64,000 nucleotides of DNA from Acetobacterium woodii DSM 1030 (GTDB lineage Bacteria > Bacillota > Clostridia > Eubacteriales > Eubacteriaceae). Numbering within the stretch: position 1 is the first letter of the stretch; each line of letters begins with the position of its first letter. The DNA lies in NCBI RefSeq assembly GCF_000247605.1, contig NC_016894.1:2221732-2285731 (forward strand), given 5' to 3'. The notes below the pieces were generated by a model that was not told where the DNA came from, searched no databases, and saw nothing but the letters and a program-made list of their open reading frames with translations. Of the stretch, positions 26,700 through 38,100 are shown one piece after another. Position numbers and translations under genes: made by a program.

Positions 26700-27188
26700 A
26701 TGAAAAAATTATTTGGAATAAATATAAAACATATAATTATTGGACTGATATGTATTTTAGCCTTGATTTATGTCGGAGTGACAATTAATCAGCGACTTAT
26801 GGACAAGTGGCAACCAGATGGAAATATTGTAGGAATCTGGTCAGGACTTGGTGAAACTAGAGAATTTGGAGAACTTGAGCATATTGAAGTAACCATTAGT
26901 ATCGATGAAAAAGGAATTGTTACTGGTACAATTGGAGACGCTTTTATAGAAGAATGTACTATTGATTTGAATAGAAATGATTTTGAAAGATTACTTAGGA
27001 TTAAAACTGATTATATCATACATGAGGGGTATATAAATGGTAAGATTACTTCTAGTGATGAATTAACATATCGAAACATTTCTATACCGTTTGACATTGA
27101 AGAAGATGTACTTGGTGGAACCATCTTCACAGTTGAAGGGTTAACATACCCTGATCCACTTATACTGCATTTAGAATTGATGAAATAG
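26700..27188 (+). CDS. Single-pass membrane-anchored protein of unknown function
   Basis: 162 residues from ATG 26700 (GAGG 6 bases upstream; ATG 26688 overlaps the previous stop and is less likely). An N-terminal membrane segment (IKHIIIGLICILALIYVGV, about 8-27) anchors it, with the rest outside the cell. The exposed part alternates beta-like stretches (VTISIDEKGIVTGTIGDAFI, INGKITSSDELTYRNISI) like a small beta-sandwich or lipocalin-like fold. No catalytic motif. Last gene of the DUF2089 operon; a transposase remnant abuts its 3' end, so the last few codons could come from the insertion. Confidence 0.7.
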   Translation: MKKLFGINIKHIIIGLICILALIYVGVTINQRLMDKWQPDGNIVGIWSGLGETREFGELEHIEVTISIDEKGIVTGTIGDAFIEECTIDLNRNDFERLLRIKTDYIIHEGYINGKITSSDELTYRNISIPFDIEEDVLGGTIFTVEGLTYPDPLILHLELMK

Positions 27189-27573
27189 TTCTATAATCTC
27201 CTTTTGTTCTGCCAGTGTCAGTTTATTGGATGGCGCAGGTCGAATGGCACTGAGCTGCTGATCTCCCAGGGGAGTTGTCTGATTTTTCCAACGCGAAAAA
27301 GTCCGTTCACCGATATTCAATTTATGGCATACCATAACTTGACGGGCTCCATTTTGAATCGCCTCATTAATTAGTTTTACCGCTGTTTTGCGATCTGCGT
27401 ACCGGGATCATTCGTCCTCGGGCCAGATCGCTTGTGCCTTTTTTGAGCCCCAGTAATGTCGCCGTTTCAGCTAGAGTGGCTTCCTTTCGTTTTAATTCAC
27501 GATTGAGCTGCGTTACCTGTTTTTTTGTTTCACTCAGATCTTTTTTAAGTCGCTTTGATTCTTTTGCAACCAC
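27189..27573 (-). pseudogene. IS3-type transposase remnant, frameshifted and truncated
   Basis: On the minus strand the first part (from 27573) encodes a coiled-coil start: ESKRLKKDLSETKKQVTQLN followed by RELKRKEATLAETATLLGLKK, as in the leading ORF of IS3-group transposases. Near 27400 the frame is lost, but a neighbouring frame continues with ADRKTAVKLINEAIQNGARQ, HKLNIGERTFSRWKN, a second helix-turn-helix, then NKLTLAEQKEIIELF. It is cut off at the 3' end of the preceding gene; the DDE catalytic part is missing and I see no terminal inverted repeats. It marks a past insertion at the edge of the accessory island. Confidence 0.75.
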
Positions 27574-27759
27574 TGTGTGTTAGGATAGTGATATCTGAAT
27601 TACCTTCTATCAGTAATACCCATTTTGAGGCACCTACAGTAAAAGTATTGTGAATCGCAACCAAAAAGTTTATAATTAAATAATATAGCGGAATAATAAT
27701 GGAACTAAATAAAAAATTAAATTTTAGAATTTAAAAACTTGCATTAGGAGAATAAACGC

Positions 27760-28626
27760 ATGTATGAATTAATACAGGTTGGCAAAAAAACTTATTACAT
27801 AAACTGTCCTGCAAAAATGGGTATATATAAAATCAATGAGACTGAGGTGTGCCTTATTGACAGTGGCAACGATAAAGATGCCGGCAAAAAAGTCCTTAAA
27901 ATTATAGCAGCAAATGGTTGGACACTGAAAATGATTCTAAATACACATTCTCATGCTGATCATATCGGTGGAAACAACCTTTTACAGCAGCGAACGAACT
28001 GCGCAATTTATACTGTTGGTATAGATACTGCCTTTACTCAGTTTCCCATTCTAGAGCCATCTTTCCTTTATGGCGGTTATCCTTGCAAAGAACTTCGCAA
28101 TAAATTCCTGACTGCACAACCTAGCAATGTGCAGAAATTAACAGAGGATGTTCTACCTAAGGGATTAGAAATGTTACCACTTAATGGGCATTCCTTTTCC
28201 ATGGCAGCTTTTAAAACTGATGATGAAGTGTGGTTTTTAGCAGATTGTCTTACCAGCGAAAGGATTATTGAAAAATATCATGTGTCATTTTTATATGATG
28301 TTGATGAATATATTAACAGCTTACACACGGTGAATAAACTGACTGGGAAATGCTTTATTCCTGCTCATGCCGAGGTAGTTGAAGACATTCGCCCGCTTGT
28401 AAAAATAAATTTAAATAAAGTTGATGAAATCATGATGTCTTTAAAGGAAATTTGTGTTAAGCCAATTGCTTTCGATAATATTTTAAAAGCTGTGTTTGAC
28501 AGATATGCACTAACAATGGATTTTAATCAAAACGTCCTTGTTGGTAGCACAATACGATCCTATCTTGCCTATATGCATGACAATCAGATTTTGGATACTG
28601 CTTTTGATCATAACAAATTGTTATAG
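27760..28626 (+). CDS. Metallo-beta-lactamase-fold hydrolase
   Basis: 288 residues, no signal peptide. The metal motif THSHADHIGG (about residues 65-75) is complete for a two-metal site, with later His in NGHSFS, Asp in FLADCLTS and His in IPAHAEV as further ligands. The glyoxalase II-like MBL core covers about 1-215, followed by a helical C-terminal domain of about 70 residues (VDEIMMSLKEI and on) resembling the winged-helix tail of some MBL proteins. Substrate unknown; it could be a thioesterase or similar. AGGAG lies 9 bases before the ATG. It appears monocistronic, next to the IS remnant. Confidence 0.85.
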   Translation: MYELIQVGKKTYYINCPAKMGIYKINETEVCLIDSGNDKDAGKKVLKIIAANGWTLKMILNTHSHADHIGGNNLLQQRTNCAIYTVGIDTAFTQFPILEPSFLYGGYPCKELRNKFLTAQPSNVQKLTEDVLPKGLEMLPLNGHSFSMAAFKTDDEVWFLADCLTSERIIEKYHVSFLYDVDEYINSLHTVNKLTGKCFIPAHAEVVEDIRPLVKINLNKVDEIMMSLKEICVKPIAFDNILKAVFDRYALTMDFNQNVLVGSTIRSYLAYMHDNQILDTAFDHNKLL

Positions 28627-28790
28627 TGTGTGCATCCTTTATAAATATAATCCACAATGGAAAATTAACATAATACTAAGTTCTAAATTTTTAAATAAAA
28701 AATATTAAATCACAGTAAAAGAGCTGAAACAGGTATCGACATCTAAAGAAAATATTCTAAAAAATTAAAAAAGCGAAAGAGGTTTTTAAT

Positions 28791-30086
28791 TTGAGAATTT
28801 GGAATAAAAGAAACGTAATCAATAGTTTGATCACTGTCATTATCCTGGTGGCTTTATACATCATCAGTTTAAATAACTATTTGCTATTTCATACCAGTGC
28901 GGAGATTTTTAGTATTTGTATCGCTGTAACCATATTTTTAATTGTCATTAATTCACAAGAATTTATCGATAATAATTTTTTGATCATTATCGGAATTGCT
29001 TATTTATTCATTGGTTTTCTTGACTTGCTTCATGCCCTTTCATATGTGGGGATGAATATTTTTACCGATTATGATTATTACGCAAACCAACTTTGGATTG
29101 CAACCCGATTCATGGAAAGCATTACTTTAGTTATCGCTTTTATTTTTATGAATTATAAACGCAAACTAAATACAAATTTGATTTTTATTACTTATTTTAT
29201 TGCAACAATTGCCATTGTTTTATCTATTTTTTATTGGAAGATTTTCCCGATTTGCTTTATTGTGGGCGAAGGACAAACAAAGTTTAAGATAATTAGCGAG
29301 TATATTATTTCATTTATTTTACTCATTTCATTAACTCTTTCCTATATTAATAGGAAACGTTTTGATAAAACCTTGTATAAATATGTTGTTTTCTCAATAA
29401 TATTTACGATTTTTTCGGAACTTGCGTTTACTTTTTATATTAGTAATTATGGCTTACTAAATATTCTAGGACATTTTTTTAAGATCCTGTCCTTTTATTT
29501 AATCTACAAAGCCATCATTGAAAAAGCCATCAAAGAACCGCAAAAGGCTATCTTTACAGAACTTCAAAATCAGGTTAATACCGATGGTCTTACCAGTTTA
29601 TTTAACCATAGATATTTATATGACCAGCTCGAAGCAGAAATAACATATACATTTCAAACGAAGAAAACTTTTTCGATTATAATTTTTGATATCGACCATT
29701 TTAAAAAAGTTAATGATCGATACGGACATGTTATCGGAGATAAAGTCTTATTAAGCGTTGGAACTATTATCACTAAGTTGACTAGATCTATTGATACTGT
29801 TGGACGATACGGTGGCGAAGAATTCATGGTAATTTTACCCAACACTGGTATTGAAAATTGTTATCATATTGCTGAAAAAATCAGAATTGAAATTGAAAAA
29901 ACAGATTTTTGTCAAAAAGGAATAAATATCACCGTAAGCGCAGGAATTGCGCAGTTTGACAATCCGAGTATCGGAGAAAAATATGAACGAATTTCAATTC
30001 TGGCAAATGATTTTGTTAATATTGCCGACGTTAACCTGTATAATGCTAAATCAAATGGCCGGAATATGACAATTGGTTTAAAATAG
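28791..30086 (+). CDS. MASE3-GGDEF membrane diguanylate cyclase
   Basis: 431 residues from TTG 28791 (GAGG about 8 bases upstream). The first 250 residues form seven to eight membrane helices with the MASE3 sensor signature (IGIAYLFIGFLDLLHALSY and, after a loop, ANQLWIATRFMESITL). The GGDEF domain (about 275-430) has GRYGGEEF with an RSID inhibitory site five residues before it, so active cyclic-di-GMP synthesis with feedback is likely. The signal sensed by MASE3 is unknown. It sits upstream of the chemosensory locus but is separated by 590 bases and is probably independent. Confidence 0.9.
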   Translation: MRIWNKRNVINSLITVIILVALYIISLNNYLLFHTSAEIFSICIAVTIFLIVINSQEFIDNNFLIIIGIAYLFIGFLDLLHALSYVGMNIFTDYDYYANQLWIATRFMESITLVIAFIFMNYKRKLNTNLIFITYFIATIAIVLSIFYWKIFPICFIVGEGQTKFKIISEYIISFILLISLTLSYINRKRFDKTLYKYVVFSIIFTIFSELAFTFYISNYGLLNILGHFFKILSFYLIYKAIIEKAIKEPQKAIFTELQNQVNTDGLTSLFNHRYLYDQLEAEITYTFQTKKTFSIIIFDIDHFKKVNDRYGHVIGDKVLLSVGTIITKLTRSIDTVGRYGGEEFMVILPNTGIENCYHIAEKIRIEIEKTDFCQKGINITVSAGIAQFDNPSIGEKYERISILANDFVNIADVNLYNAKSNGRNMTIGLK

Positions 30087-30685
30087 CATACGAATGAATA
30101 TCATCGCATAAATTTATAACTATCAAAGATTCATTCAATAAATTGGTCACCACGCTCTGCCGATATAGGCTTCGTAGTTTTTAACAAACACCTCCAACTG
30201 ATCAAATTTACTATTATCTTTCTTTCAAATATCAAAACCACCTTTAAAATGTTTCTATTATGCATTACTATGATCGAATACAAATTTAATATCTACAATC
30301 ATCTACTAAATCTTTTACAACCTTAAGTCCGTTATTTTACAGCTTAATCCTTTTAATCCTTCGTTGAATTTGCTTTTTTTATTTATTGATGTTATTATTT
30401 TATACATATTAGTGTTTTGCAATATACTTTGAAAACTTAAATTTTTTACTAACATCCGTAATAATAAAAATCAAAGTAAAAATCGTATTTTTGTTTAAAA
30501 AAACAAAATATGTGTATAACATATAGCATAAGGGAATAAGACAAATAATTTTAATTAAAAATCCTTTTGGGCTAATTTATAGTTATTAAAATCGGTTAAT
30601 AACTATAACCTGGCAACTATTTTGTGATTTTAGTAGCAAAGAAACGACGTCACAAAAAATATCAATATTAAATGAGGTGGAAAAT
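30087..30685. other. Long AT-rich leader region before cheA
   Basis: About 600 bases without a gene. Near its end, TTATAGTTATTAA-aatcgg-TTAATAACTATAA forms a perfect 13-bp hairpin (30577-30608). It is followed by GGCAACTA...TAGTAGCAAAG (30612-30640), where ACTA and TAGT can pair. The rest shows no gene, no consensus promoter and no terminator I can support. Confidence 0.5.
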
Positions 30686-32779
30686 GTGACAATGAATTTT
30701 GAAAATGAACCGATGTTAGAGGTGTATATTTTTGAAACAACCCAAAATCTCGAACAATTAGAACAGGTTATTATTTATAGCGAAAAAAATGGTGGCTTTT
30801 CTGCCGAAGATGTAAGTGAAATCTTTCGTTTCATGCATACCATCAAGGGATCTTCTGCAATGATGTTATTTAATAATATTGAGATGGTTGCACATTCGAT
30901 GGAAGACATTTTTTATTTTATCCGAGAACAAAAACCCGAAGGATTAAATTATTCGGCAGTATCCGATTTAGTATTAGCATGCGTAGATTTTATTAAGGAA
31001 GAAATCGATAAAATCATACAAAAAAACAACGCCGATGGTGATCCAAGTTTTTTAATCGAATCTCTTAAATTATTTCTGGATGAGTTGCGGAATCTATTTG
31101 GCGAAGAAAAGACTCAACTTAAAGACCCCCAAAAGCAGCAGTATTATATTTCTCAGGAAAAAAAACAACCGTCTTCATCCGAAGCAAATTTCTATTATCA
31201 TATTAATGTATCTTATGAAGATGATTGCATGATGGAAAATATTCGCGCCTATACATTAATTTTTGGTCTGACAGAATTAGTTGATGAGCTTTATTTTTTT
31301 CCCGCAGATATTACCGAAAATTCTGAAACTGCTGAATACATTCGGGAAAATGGCTTTGATATCTATCTCAAAGCAGCAATTGAGGATGAAGAATTAGAAG
31401 CTTATTTAAATAAGATCCTTTATATTGAAAAATTTTCAATTAATAATATTGACAAAACAGTATTTGATGACTTTAAAAAAGAACAAACAGAAATAAAATC
31501 GGTCGAAAGCTTCATTTTAAATCCTAATGAAATTTGTAAACCTGACCTGACACCACCACCCATATCTTTTACTGAAAAAAACACTAAAAATGACAATGTC
31601 AATGCTCAAAAAATGATTAGCGTAAACGTTGACAGACTTGATAACTTGATGAATTTGGTCGGAGAATTAATGATTACCGAATCGATGGTGACGCAATGTC
31701 CCGAAGTTGAAGTTATTGAGTCAGAAAATTTTCACAAAGCTTCCATTGAACTTCATAAAATAACCGAAGAACTTCAGGATATGGTAATGTCCATCCGAAT
31801 GGTGCCCTTATCAACCACTTTTGTCAAAATGAATCGTATCGTTCGGGATATGTGTAAAAAGCTAACTCGAGAAGTTATTTTAGACTTGCATGGGGAAGAA
31901 ACCGAAGTCGATAAAAATATAATTGAGCATATCTCTGATCCACTTATGCATATTATTCGAAATGCTATTGATCATGGTATTGAGAATGAATCAGAAAGAC
32001 TTAAAAAAGGAAAAGAAAAGGCTGGTCGAATTATTCTCGAAGCTAAAAATATTGGTAGTGATGTCTTAATAATCATCAAAGATGATGGCCGCGGACTAGA
32101 TAAAATACGCATTATCGAAAAAGCTCAACAAAACGGATTATTAACGAAATCGGTCGAAGAAATGTCGGATCGGGAAATTTTCAAACTTATTCTATTACCA
32201 GGTTTTTCGACTAATGAAAGTGTCACAGAATTCTCCGGTCGCGGAGTTGGCATGGATGTGGTAACTAAAAATATTGAGGCAATTGGCGGAACTGTTTTAA
32301 TCGACAGTGAAAAAGATAAAGGAACCATTATTACCCTGAAAATCCCGTTAACTCTGGCAATCGTAGAAGGAATGAATATTCGTGTGGGGAGATCACGATA
32401 TACCATTCCAATTAATACTATTTCAGAATCATTCAGGCCCGAAAAAAAAGATTGTATCATCGATCCTGATGACAATGAAATGGTCATGATCCGTGGTGTT
32501 TGCTATCCGATTCTCCGGCTTCACCAATACTATCATATCAAAAATGCTGAAACAGATTTAACCAAAGGAATTCTGATCATGGTCGAGCAAGAGGAAAAAG
32601 TCATCTGCATTTTTGCCGATGAATTGCTAGGACAGCAGCAGGTGGTGGTTAAAGCACTTCCAAATTATGTTAATTCAATAAAAAACATCCTTGGATTAGC
32701 CGGCTGTACGCTTCTCCCTGATGGCAGCATCAGCCTGATCATGGATATCAGCGGTTTAACTGGCTTACGAATTATGTAA
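30686..32779 (+). CDS. cheA: Chemotaxis histidine kinase CheA
   Basis: About 697 residues. P1 Hpt domain with the phosphorylated His in MHTIKGSSAMM (His51 from GTG 30686); a P2-like region about 165-270; P3 dimerisation (VNVDRLDNLMNLVGELMI); P4 kinase with IIRNAIDHGIE, DDGRGLD and GRGVGMDVV boxes; and a CheW-like P5 (about 560-697). It passes phosphate to a receiver protein; the nearest candidates are at 38429 and the tandem receivers elsewhere. GAGGTGG stands 5 bases before GTG 30686 and 11 before ATG 30692. First gene of the chemosensory cluster, followed by cheW. Confidence 0.94.
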   Translation: MTMNFENEPMLEVYIFETTQNLEQLEQVIIYSEKNGGFSAEDVSEIFRFMHTIKGSSAMMLFNNIEMVAHSMEDIFYFIREQKPEGLNYSAVSDLVLACVDFIKEEIDKIIQKNNADGDPSFLIESLKLFLDELRNLFGEEKTQLKDPQKQQYYISQEKKQPSSSEANFYYHINVSYEDDCMMENIRAYTLIFGLTELVDELYFFPADITENSETAEYIRENGFDIYLKAAIEDEELEAYLNKILYIEKFSINNIDKTVFDDFKKEQTEIKSVESFILNPNEICKPDLTPPPISFTEKNTKNDNVNAQKMISVNVDRLDNLMNLVGELMITESMVTQCPEVEVIESENFHKASIELHKITEELQDMVMSIRMVPLSTTFVKMNRIVRDMCKKLTREVILDLHGEETEVDKNIIEHISDPLMHIIRNAIDHGIENESERLKKGKEKAGRIILEAKNIGSDVLIIIKDDGRGLDKIRIIEKAQQNGLLTKSVEEMSDREIFKLILLPGFSTNESVTEFSGRGVGMDVVTKNIEAIGGTVLIDSEKDKGTIITLKIPLTLAIVEGMNIRVGRSRYTIPINTISESFRPEKKDCIIDPDDNEMVMIRGVCYPILRLHQYYHIKNAETDLTKGILIMVEQEEKVICIFADELLGQQQVVVKALPNYVNSIKNILGLAGCTLLPDGSISLIMDISGLTGLRIM

Positions 32780-32847
32780 AATCAAATAATTAATCATTAT
32801 AACTTTTACAATTTAACCAGATATTGTGTTGTGATAGGAGTGTAAAT

Positions 32848-33342
32848 ATGGGAAAAGAACGTGAAGAAGATATTGTTCTTGAAGATGAAGAGAAAGGCAT
32901 GTATTTGACCTTTGAACTGGCACATGAATATTACGGATTATGGATCGGATATGTAACAGAGATTATCGGAATTTTGCCATTTACCGAAGTTCCGGAATTG
33001 CCCGATTATGTTCGAGGCATCTTTAATCTCAGAGGTCGAATCATTCCGTTAATGGATATGCGACTTCGCTTCAAAAAAGAATTTGTTGATTATGATGAAC
33101 GTACCTGTGTTATTGTCATTGATGTTTTAGATAATACCGTCGGTTTAATCGTTGATAGTGTTTCTGAAGTAGTATCCTTTGACGAAGATGATATTATTGA
33201 TCAACCAATGCTCAGTTCAGAGTATTCAAACCAATTTATTAAAAGTATCGGTAAAGTTGGCGATGAAGTAAAACTATTGTTAGATTGTGATCGGTTGTTA
33301 GCTAGTCAGACAATTGGAATTCTAAATACAGAAAAAGAATAG
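32848..33342 (+). CDS. cheW: Chemotaxis coupling protein CheW
   Basis: About 164 residues from ATG 32848, with AGGAG 7-8 bases upstream. Two SH3-like subdomains as in Che[41 protein letters not shown] (coupling face with RG), [11 protein letters not shown] and [11 protein letters not shown]. It bridges receptors and CheA. The N-terminus ([14 protein letters not shown]) is acidic and longer than usual. It lies between cheA and an MCP gene, which strongly supports the role. Confidence 0.93.
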   Translation: MGKEREEDIVLEDEEKGMYLTFELAHEYYGLWIGYVTEIIGILPFTEVPELPDYVRGIFNLRGRIIPLMDMRLRFKKEFVDYDERTCVIVIDVLDNTVGLIVDSVSEVVSFDEDDIIDQPMLSSEYSNQFIKSIGKVGDEVKLLLDCDRLLASQTIGILNTEKE

Positions 33343-33356
33343 GAGTTAGAAAGCAG

Positions 33357-35084
33357 ATGAAATGGTTTTATAATTTGAAAATTGGAACAAAGTTAATTTT
33401 GGGATTTATTATTGTAGCCTTAATTGCTGGTGGTATTGGTTTGATAGGGGTCATCAATATAAAGACGATTGATAGCCAGGATAATTATCTTTATCAAAGG
33501 ATGACGGCACCTTTAGGTGAACTTATATTTATCGCCGAATCGTTTAAAGGAACCAGTTCTGATGTTGCAGACTTGGTTTTGTCAACGGACAACGCTGAAC
33601 GAAAAAAACTAGAAGAAAGCATCCAAGAAAAAAACACCATTTTTGACACAAATATGAAAAGCTTTCAAACGACATTGATTTCGGATGAAGGCGAACAATT
33701 GATGGCTGATATTTTTGACCAAAAAGAAAAAATGGACCGGGCCGTTACGCAAATAATTACCTTATCTAATGAGGGCAAGCAATCTGAAGCGATCGCATTA
33801 ATGAAATCTGGAGATTATGAAACAGCTCGGGAAAAAATAGAAACCGATTATCAAAGAATACTGGAAATTAAATTACAAGCCGCTGAAGGAACGTCGGTAG
33901 CTAACACTGCTATTGCCAATTCATCAACAGTAATGACAATTATTTTAATTATCATTGGCATGATCATCTCAATACTACTTGGTGTTTTTATTTCGACAAC
34001 GATTAAGAATCCGATCAATAAAATGGTAACGGCTTCTAAACGTATGGCTGATGGGGATTTGGATGTCGATATTGATATTCATACTAAAGATGAAATGGGT
34101 TTATTGGCTGATGCCTTTAATCGCATGGCAACGAATATCAATGAGGTAATGGTTAATATCAATGAAGCCACCGAGCAGGTGGCAGCCGGCTCCAGGCAAG
34201 TCTCTGACTCAAGTATTTCTTTATCTCAAGGCGCAACTGAGCAAGCCAGTTCAATTGAAGAATTAACCGCATCAATCGAAGAAATAGCTTCTCAAACCAG
34301 ATTAAATGCTGAGCATGCTGAGCAGGCGAATCAACTGGCAGCTAATACAAAAGAAAATGCCAACCAGGGAAACGATCGAATGAATCAAATGCTGGGATCA
34401 ATGGAAGATATCAGTGAATCATCTAACAACATATCTAAAATAATCAAAGTAATTGATGAAATAGCTTTTCAAACAAATATTTTAGCACTTAATGCTGCTG
34501 TAGAAGCTGCCAAAGCCGGACAAAATGGAAAAGGGTTTGCGGTCGTGGCCGTTGAAGTCAGAAATCTTGCCGCTCGTTCAGCCAGTGCCGCGAAAGAAAC
34601 AACCGCGCTTATTGAAGGTTCAATTAAAAAGGTTGAAGGTGGTACTAAAATAGCTAAAGAAACAGCCACTGCCTTAGTTCAAATCGTTGACTCCATTGAA
34701 AAGGTCTATACTTTAATCAATAATATTTCATTAGCCTCTAACGAACAGGCCGTTGGCGTCGATCAGATTAATCAGGGGGTTAATCAGATCGCAAATGTCG
34801 TTCAGTCAACATCCGCAACATCTCAAGAAACAGCAGCGGCCAGCGAAGAATTAGCCAGTCAGGCTGAAATGCTCAAAGAACAGGTTTCTCGCTTTAAATT
34901 AAAGCGGGGAGGTTTTATGGGGATGCAAGGAAATTATGAAAATATCAGTCCTGAAATGATGCGAATGTTTGAAAATATGAAAGAACAAAATCTACGTTCT
35001 CTCAAAAGTAGAGCAAATCAAGAGACGAGCACCCCGATTGCTAAAAAAATTATGCTTAGCGATGATGAATTTGGTAAATATTAA
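33357..35084 (+). CDS. Methyl-accepting chemotaxis protein
   Basis: 575 residues. A membrane segment at about 10-32 and another at about 190-212 bracket a four-helix-bundle sensor (4HB_MCP type) of about 155 residues. A HAMP domain follows at 213-265 and a long coiled-coil signalling domain at about 280-520 with the hairpin tip [20 protein letters not shown] (EAARAG-type tip with Lys). The last 60 residues are flexible. There is no C-terminal pentapeptide for CheR tethering. AGGAG lies 11 bases before the ATG, and the gene is 14 bases after cheW, so cheA-cheW-mcp form one operon. Ligand unknown. Confidence 0.94.
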   Translation: MKWFYNLKIGTKLILGFIIVALIAGGIGLIGVINIKTIDSQDNYLYQRMTAPLGELIFIAESFKGTSSDVADLVLSTDNAERKKLEESIQEKNTIFDTNMKSFQTTLISDEGEQLMADIFDQKEKMDRAVTQIITLSNEGKQSEAIALMKSGDYETAREKIETDYQRILEIKLQAAEGTSVANTAIANSSTVMTIILIIIGMIISILLGVFISTTIKNPINKMVTASKRMADGDLDVDIDIHTKDEMGLLADAFNRMATNINEVMVNINEATEQVAAGSRQVSDSSISLSQGATEQASSIEELTASIEEIASQTRLNAEHAEQANQLAANTKENANQGNDRMNQMLGSMEDISESSNNISKIIKVIDEIAFQTNILALNAAVEAAKAGQNGKGFAVVAVEVRNLAARSASAAKETTALIEGSIKKVEGGTKIAKETATALVQIVDSIEKVYTLINNISLASNEQAVGVDQINQGVNQIANVVQSTSATSQETAAASEELASQAEMLKEQVSRFKLKRGGFMGMQGNYENISPEMMRMFENMKEQNLRSLKSRANQETSTPIAKKIMLSDDEFGKY

Positions 35085-35107
35085 AAATAATTGCATGGAG
35101 AAATCTG

Positions 35108-38100
35108 ATGGATGAAATGAGAGCACAAATCATTAATAAGGATAAAGCATGGCTGGTTTCGACCCTTAATAGTGCCGGAGATGCCATTATGACCTGTGAA
35201 CAGGATGATCGCCTAGATTTTGCAAATGCCGAAGCGTTGAATATTTTAGGGCTCAGCTTATCCGAAATTATCGGAAAACCATTTCAAGATATTTTTAAAA
35301 TCTATCAGGATGGTTGCAATCAGCCTGTCCAATTTTGGAAAGATGACACAAAAAATCAATTTTTAGAAAGCGTCGGACTGCCGAAACGATCTTATTATTT
35401 AAGACCAGATGGCGTAAAATGCTATTTATCCGCTCATTTATCACCGCTTTTGTCTGATGATGAAAAATATCTTGGAAAAGTGGTCGTGTTCCGAAATATT
35501 ACTCGGATTATTGATGCTGAGATAACCATAAAAAACGAACGCAATAATCTTAAAATGATGTTCGATTTATTACCGACAAGTATGTTGGTTGTTGATGAAG
35601 AAATTATTATTCGTCAAGTCAACCAGGCTTTTTTAAGAACATTTAATTTAGAAGAAGAAATGATTATCGGAAAAGTCTTTGGCGATGCGATGGGTTGTGT
35701 TTTTGGTCAGAATGACGGATGTGGACATTCGCAAAATTGCAAATTTTGTCGTTTTAGAAAAATTATTAGTGATGTTCTGGAAAATAAAAAGATGATGAAC
35801 GATAAATCCATAAAAGTGAAATTCTTAAAAGAGGAAAAAGAGGAGGTTCGTTATTTAAACGTAAGTATCATCCCAATTATCACATCAAATCATTCAGAAT
35901 ATATTTTAACAATGGAAGATGTTACAGAACAAGTTTATTATGAAAAAAGTTTAAAAGAAGCAAGAGAATCCAGTTTATTAATTTTAGACACGCTACCCGT
36001 TATGATTTATCGAATCGACTGCGAGCATTACTGCGATTTTATCAATCAGACCTTCAGAAATTATATGAATATCGATCGCGATACGTTTTGGAAAGGTTTG
36101 AGTACTCGGATGAAACCAAATGATTATTCACAGTATCTGGATTCATTAAAACGATCACTTAATGAGAAATCGAATTTTGATATTGAGCTGGAACTTCTAG
36201 CCCCAGATAATACATATCGTATCTTTCGCGGAATGGGCAGACCTTATTTTGATAAAAACCTTAAATATTCTGGGATGATCGGTTTATTCCTGGATATTCA
36301 TGATGAACGAGTTGCTGAAGAATTATCTGCCAAAAACCAAAAAAAATATTTTTCGTTATTTAAATATATGGAGAACAGCATCTCATATTACAAAGCTATT
36401 TTCGATGAAAACAAGCATCTTATCGATGTCAAACTTGAAGAAATGAATCTGGCAACGGAAAAAATGTTTAATGTAAAACGTGAGGCAGTGCTTGGAAGAA
36501 AATTATCTGACGTGAATATTTTTGAGATGGAAGAGATTCAAAAACTACTTACACACTTTGAAGAAGTCCTCTTGACTGGAGAAAATATACATCTGAAAGA
36601 ATATTTTATGATTAAGCAAAAGCGTTGGGTCGAGACATCAATTTATAGCCCGGAACCCGGATATATAGCCGTGTTAGCTTCAGACATAAATTTGAAAAAA
36701 AAGACCGAGTTAAAATTAAAAATGGCCATTAAACGGTCCGAAGAAGCCAATCGGGCGAAAAGTGAATTTCTAGCAAATATGAGCCATGAAATCCGTACTC
36801 CACTAAATGGGATTGTTGGTATGATTGACTTAACAGCACTGGAACCACTTTCTGAAGAACAAAAAGATAACTTGCGAACTGCCAAAGGTTGCGTTCAATC
36901 ATTAATTGACATCATCAATGATATTCTTGATTTTGCTAAAATTGAAGCTGGAAAACTGATGATGAATCCGATGAGTTTCAACTTGATCGATCTTGTTGAA
37001 AACGTCACAAAAACTCATAAAAAACATGCCCTTGAAAAATGCCTGGAACTTTTTGTGAATTATGAAAATTTAGTCTCAACATTTATTATCAGTGACAGTA
37101 TGCGTCTCAAACAAATTTTAAATAATCTCATCAGTAACGCCATTAAATTTACAAATCAGGGGTCCATTGAAGTGTTGGTTAATCAAACGCTAATCCCAGG
37201 AAAGATTAATGAGGTAATGCTGGAAATTTCGATTACCGATACCGGGATTGGTATAGATCCTAAGAATTACTCCATGCTGTTTAAAAGTTTTACCCAAATT
37301 GACGGCTCATACACCAGAGAATATGGCGGAACCGGTTTGGGACTGGTTATTACAAAGCAACTCATTGAAATGATGGGGGGAAAAGTATCATTTCACAGCC
37401 AATTAGGAGTCGGTAGTACTTTCAGTATTCATTTACCGGTAGTTATAACCAGAAAACCTGGCGAATCTGCTATTGATTCTGAGGCTGATATAAGTTTTAC
37501 CGGTGGTCAAATATTATTAGTAGAAAATGACCAAGTTAATCAAATTGTTATATCTAAACTTGTAGAAAGTTTAGGTGCTGAGATTGATGTGGCTAAAAAT
37601 GGTGTGGACGGTGTAAAAATGGCATCAAATAAAAAGTATGATATTATTTTGATGGATATTCAAATGCCAAAGATGGATGGTATTCAGGCTACACAAATAA
37701 TTCACGGTTTTGAGGATAAAAAAACAGACCATTTCAAATCGCTGGAAATAGGGGAATCACTAAATATGGAAACACCAATTATTGCTTTAACAGCATTTGC
37801 GCTGGAAGGGGATGAGGTAATCTTTAAAACTGGTGGAATGGATGGGTATTTATCCAAACCCGTCGACCGTTATCAACTGCAAATGCTTTTAGAAAAATAT
37901 CTTGATAAACAAATTAAGCTATCAATCATGAATAGTAAAGATCCCTGTAATAAATTCATCCCAAATCTTAATGTAAACAATGAACAAAAGTTGACTCAGG
38001 AGGAACCTGTAAAGGCAACCCAAAAACAGGAGGCAGACCAGAAAATAAATAAACTTAAGTTTTTTTTAGCACATGGCAATTATAGTTTAATGGAAGTAGT

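Noticed and set aside
30577-30640. A true cyclic-di-GMP-I (GEMM) riboswitch before cheA.
   Set aside because: Only the GGCAA and GCAAAG boxes are similar; the CCTCCGG helix and its partner are missing, so I do not call it and list it only as a weak finding.
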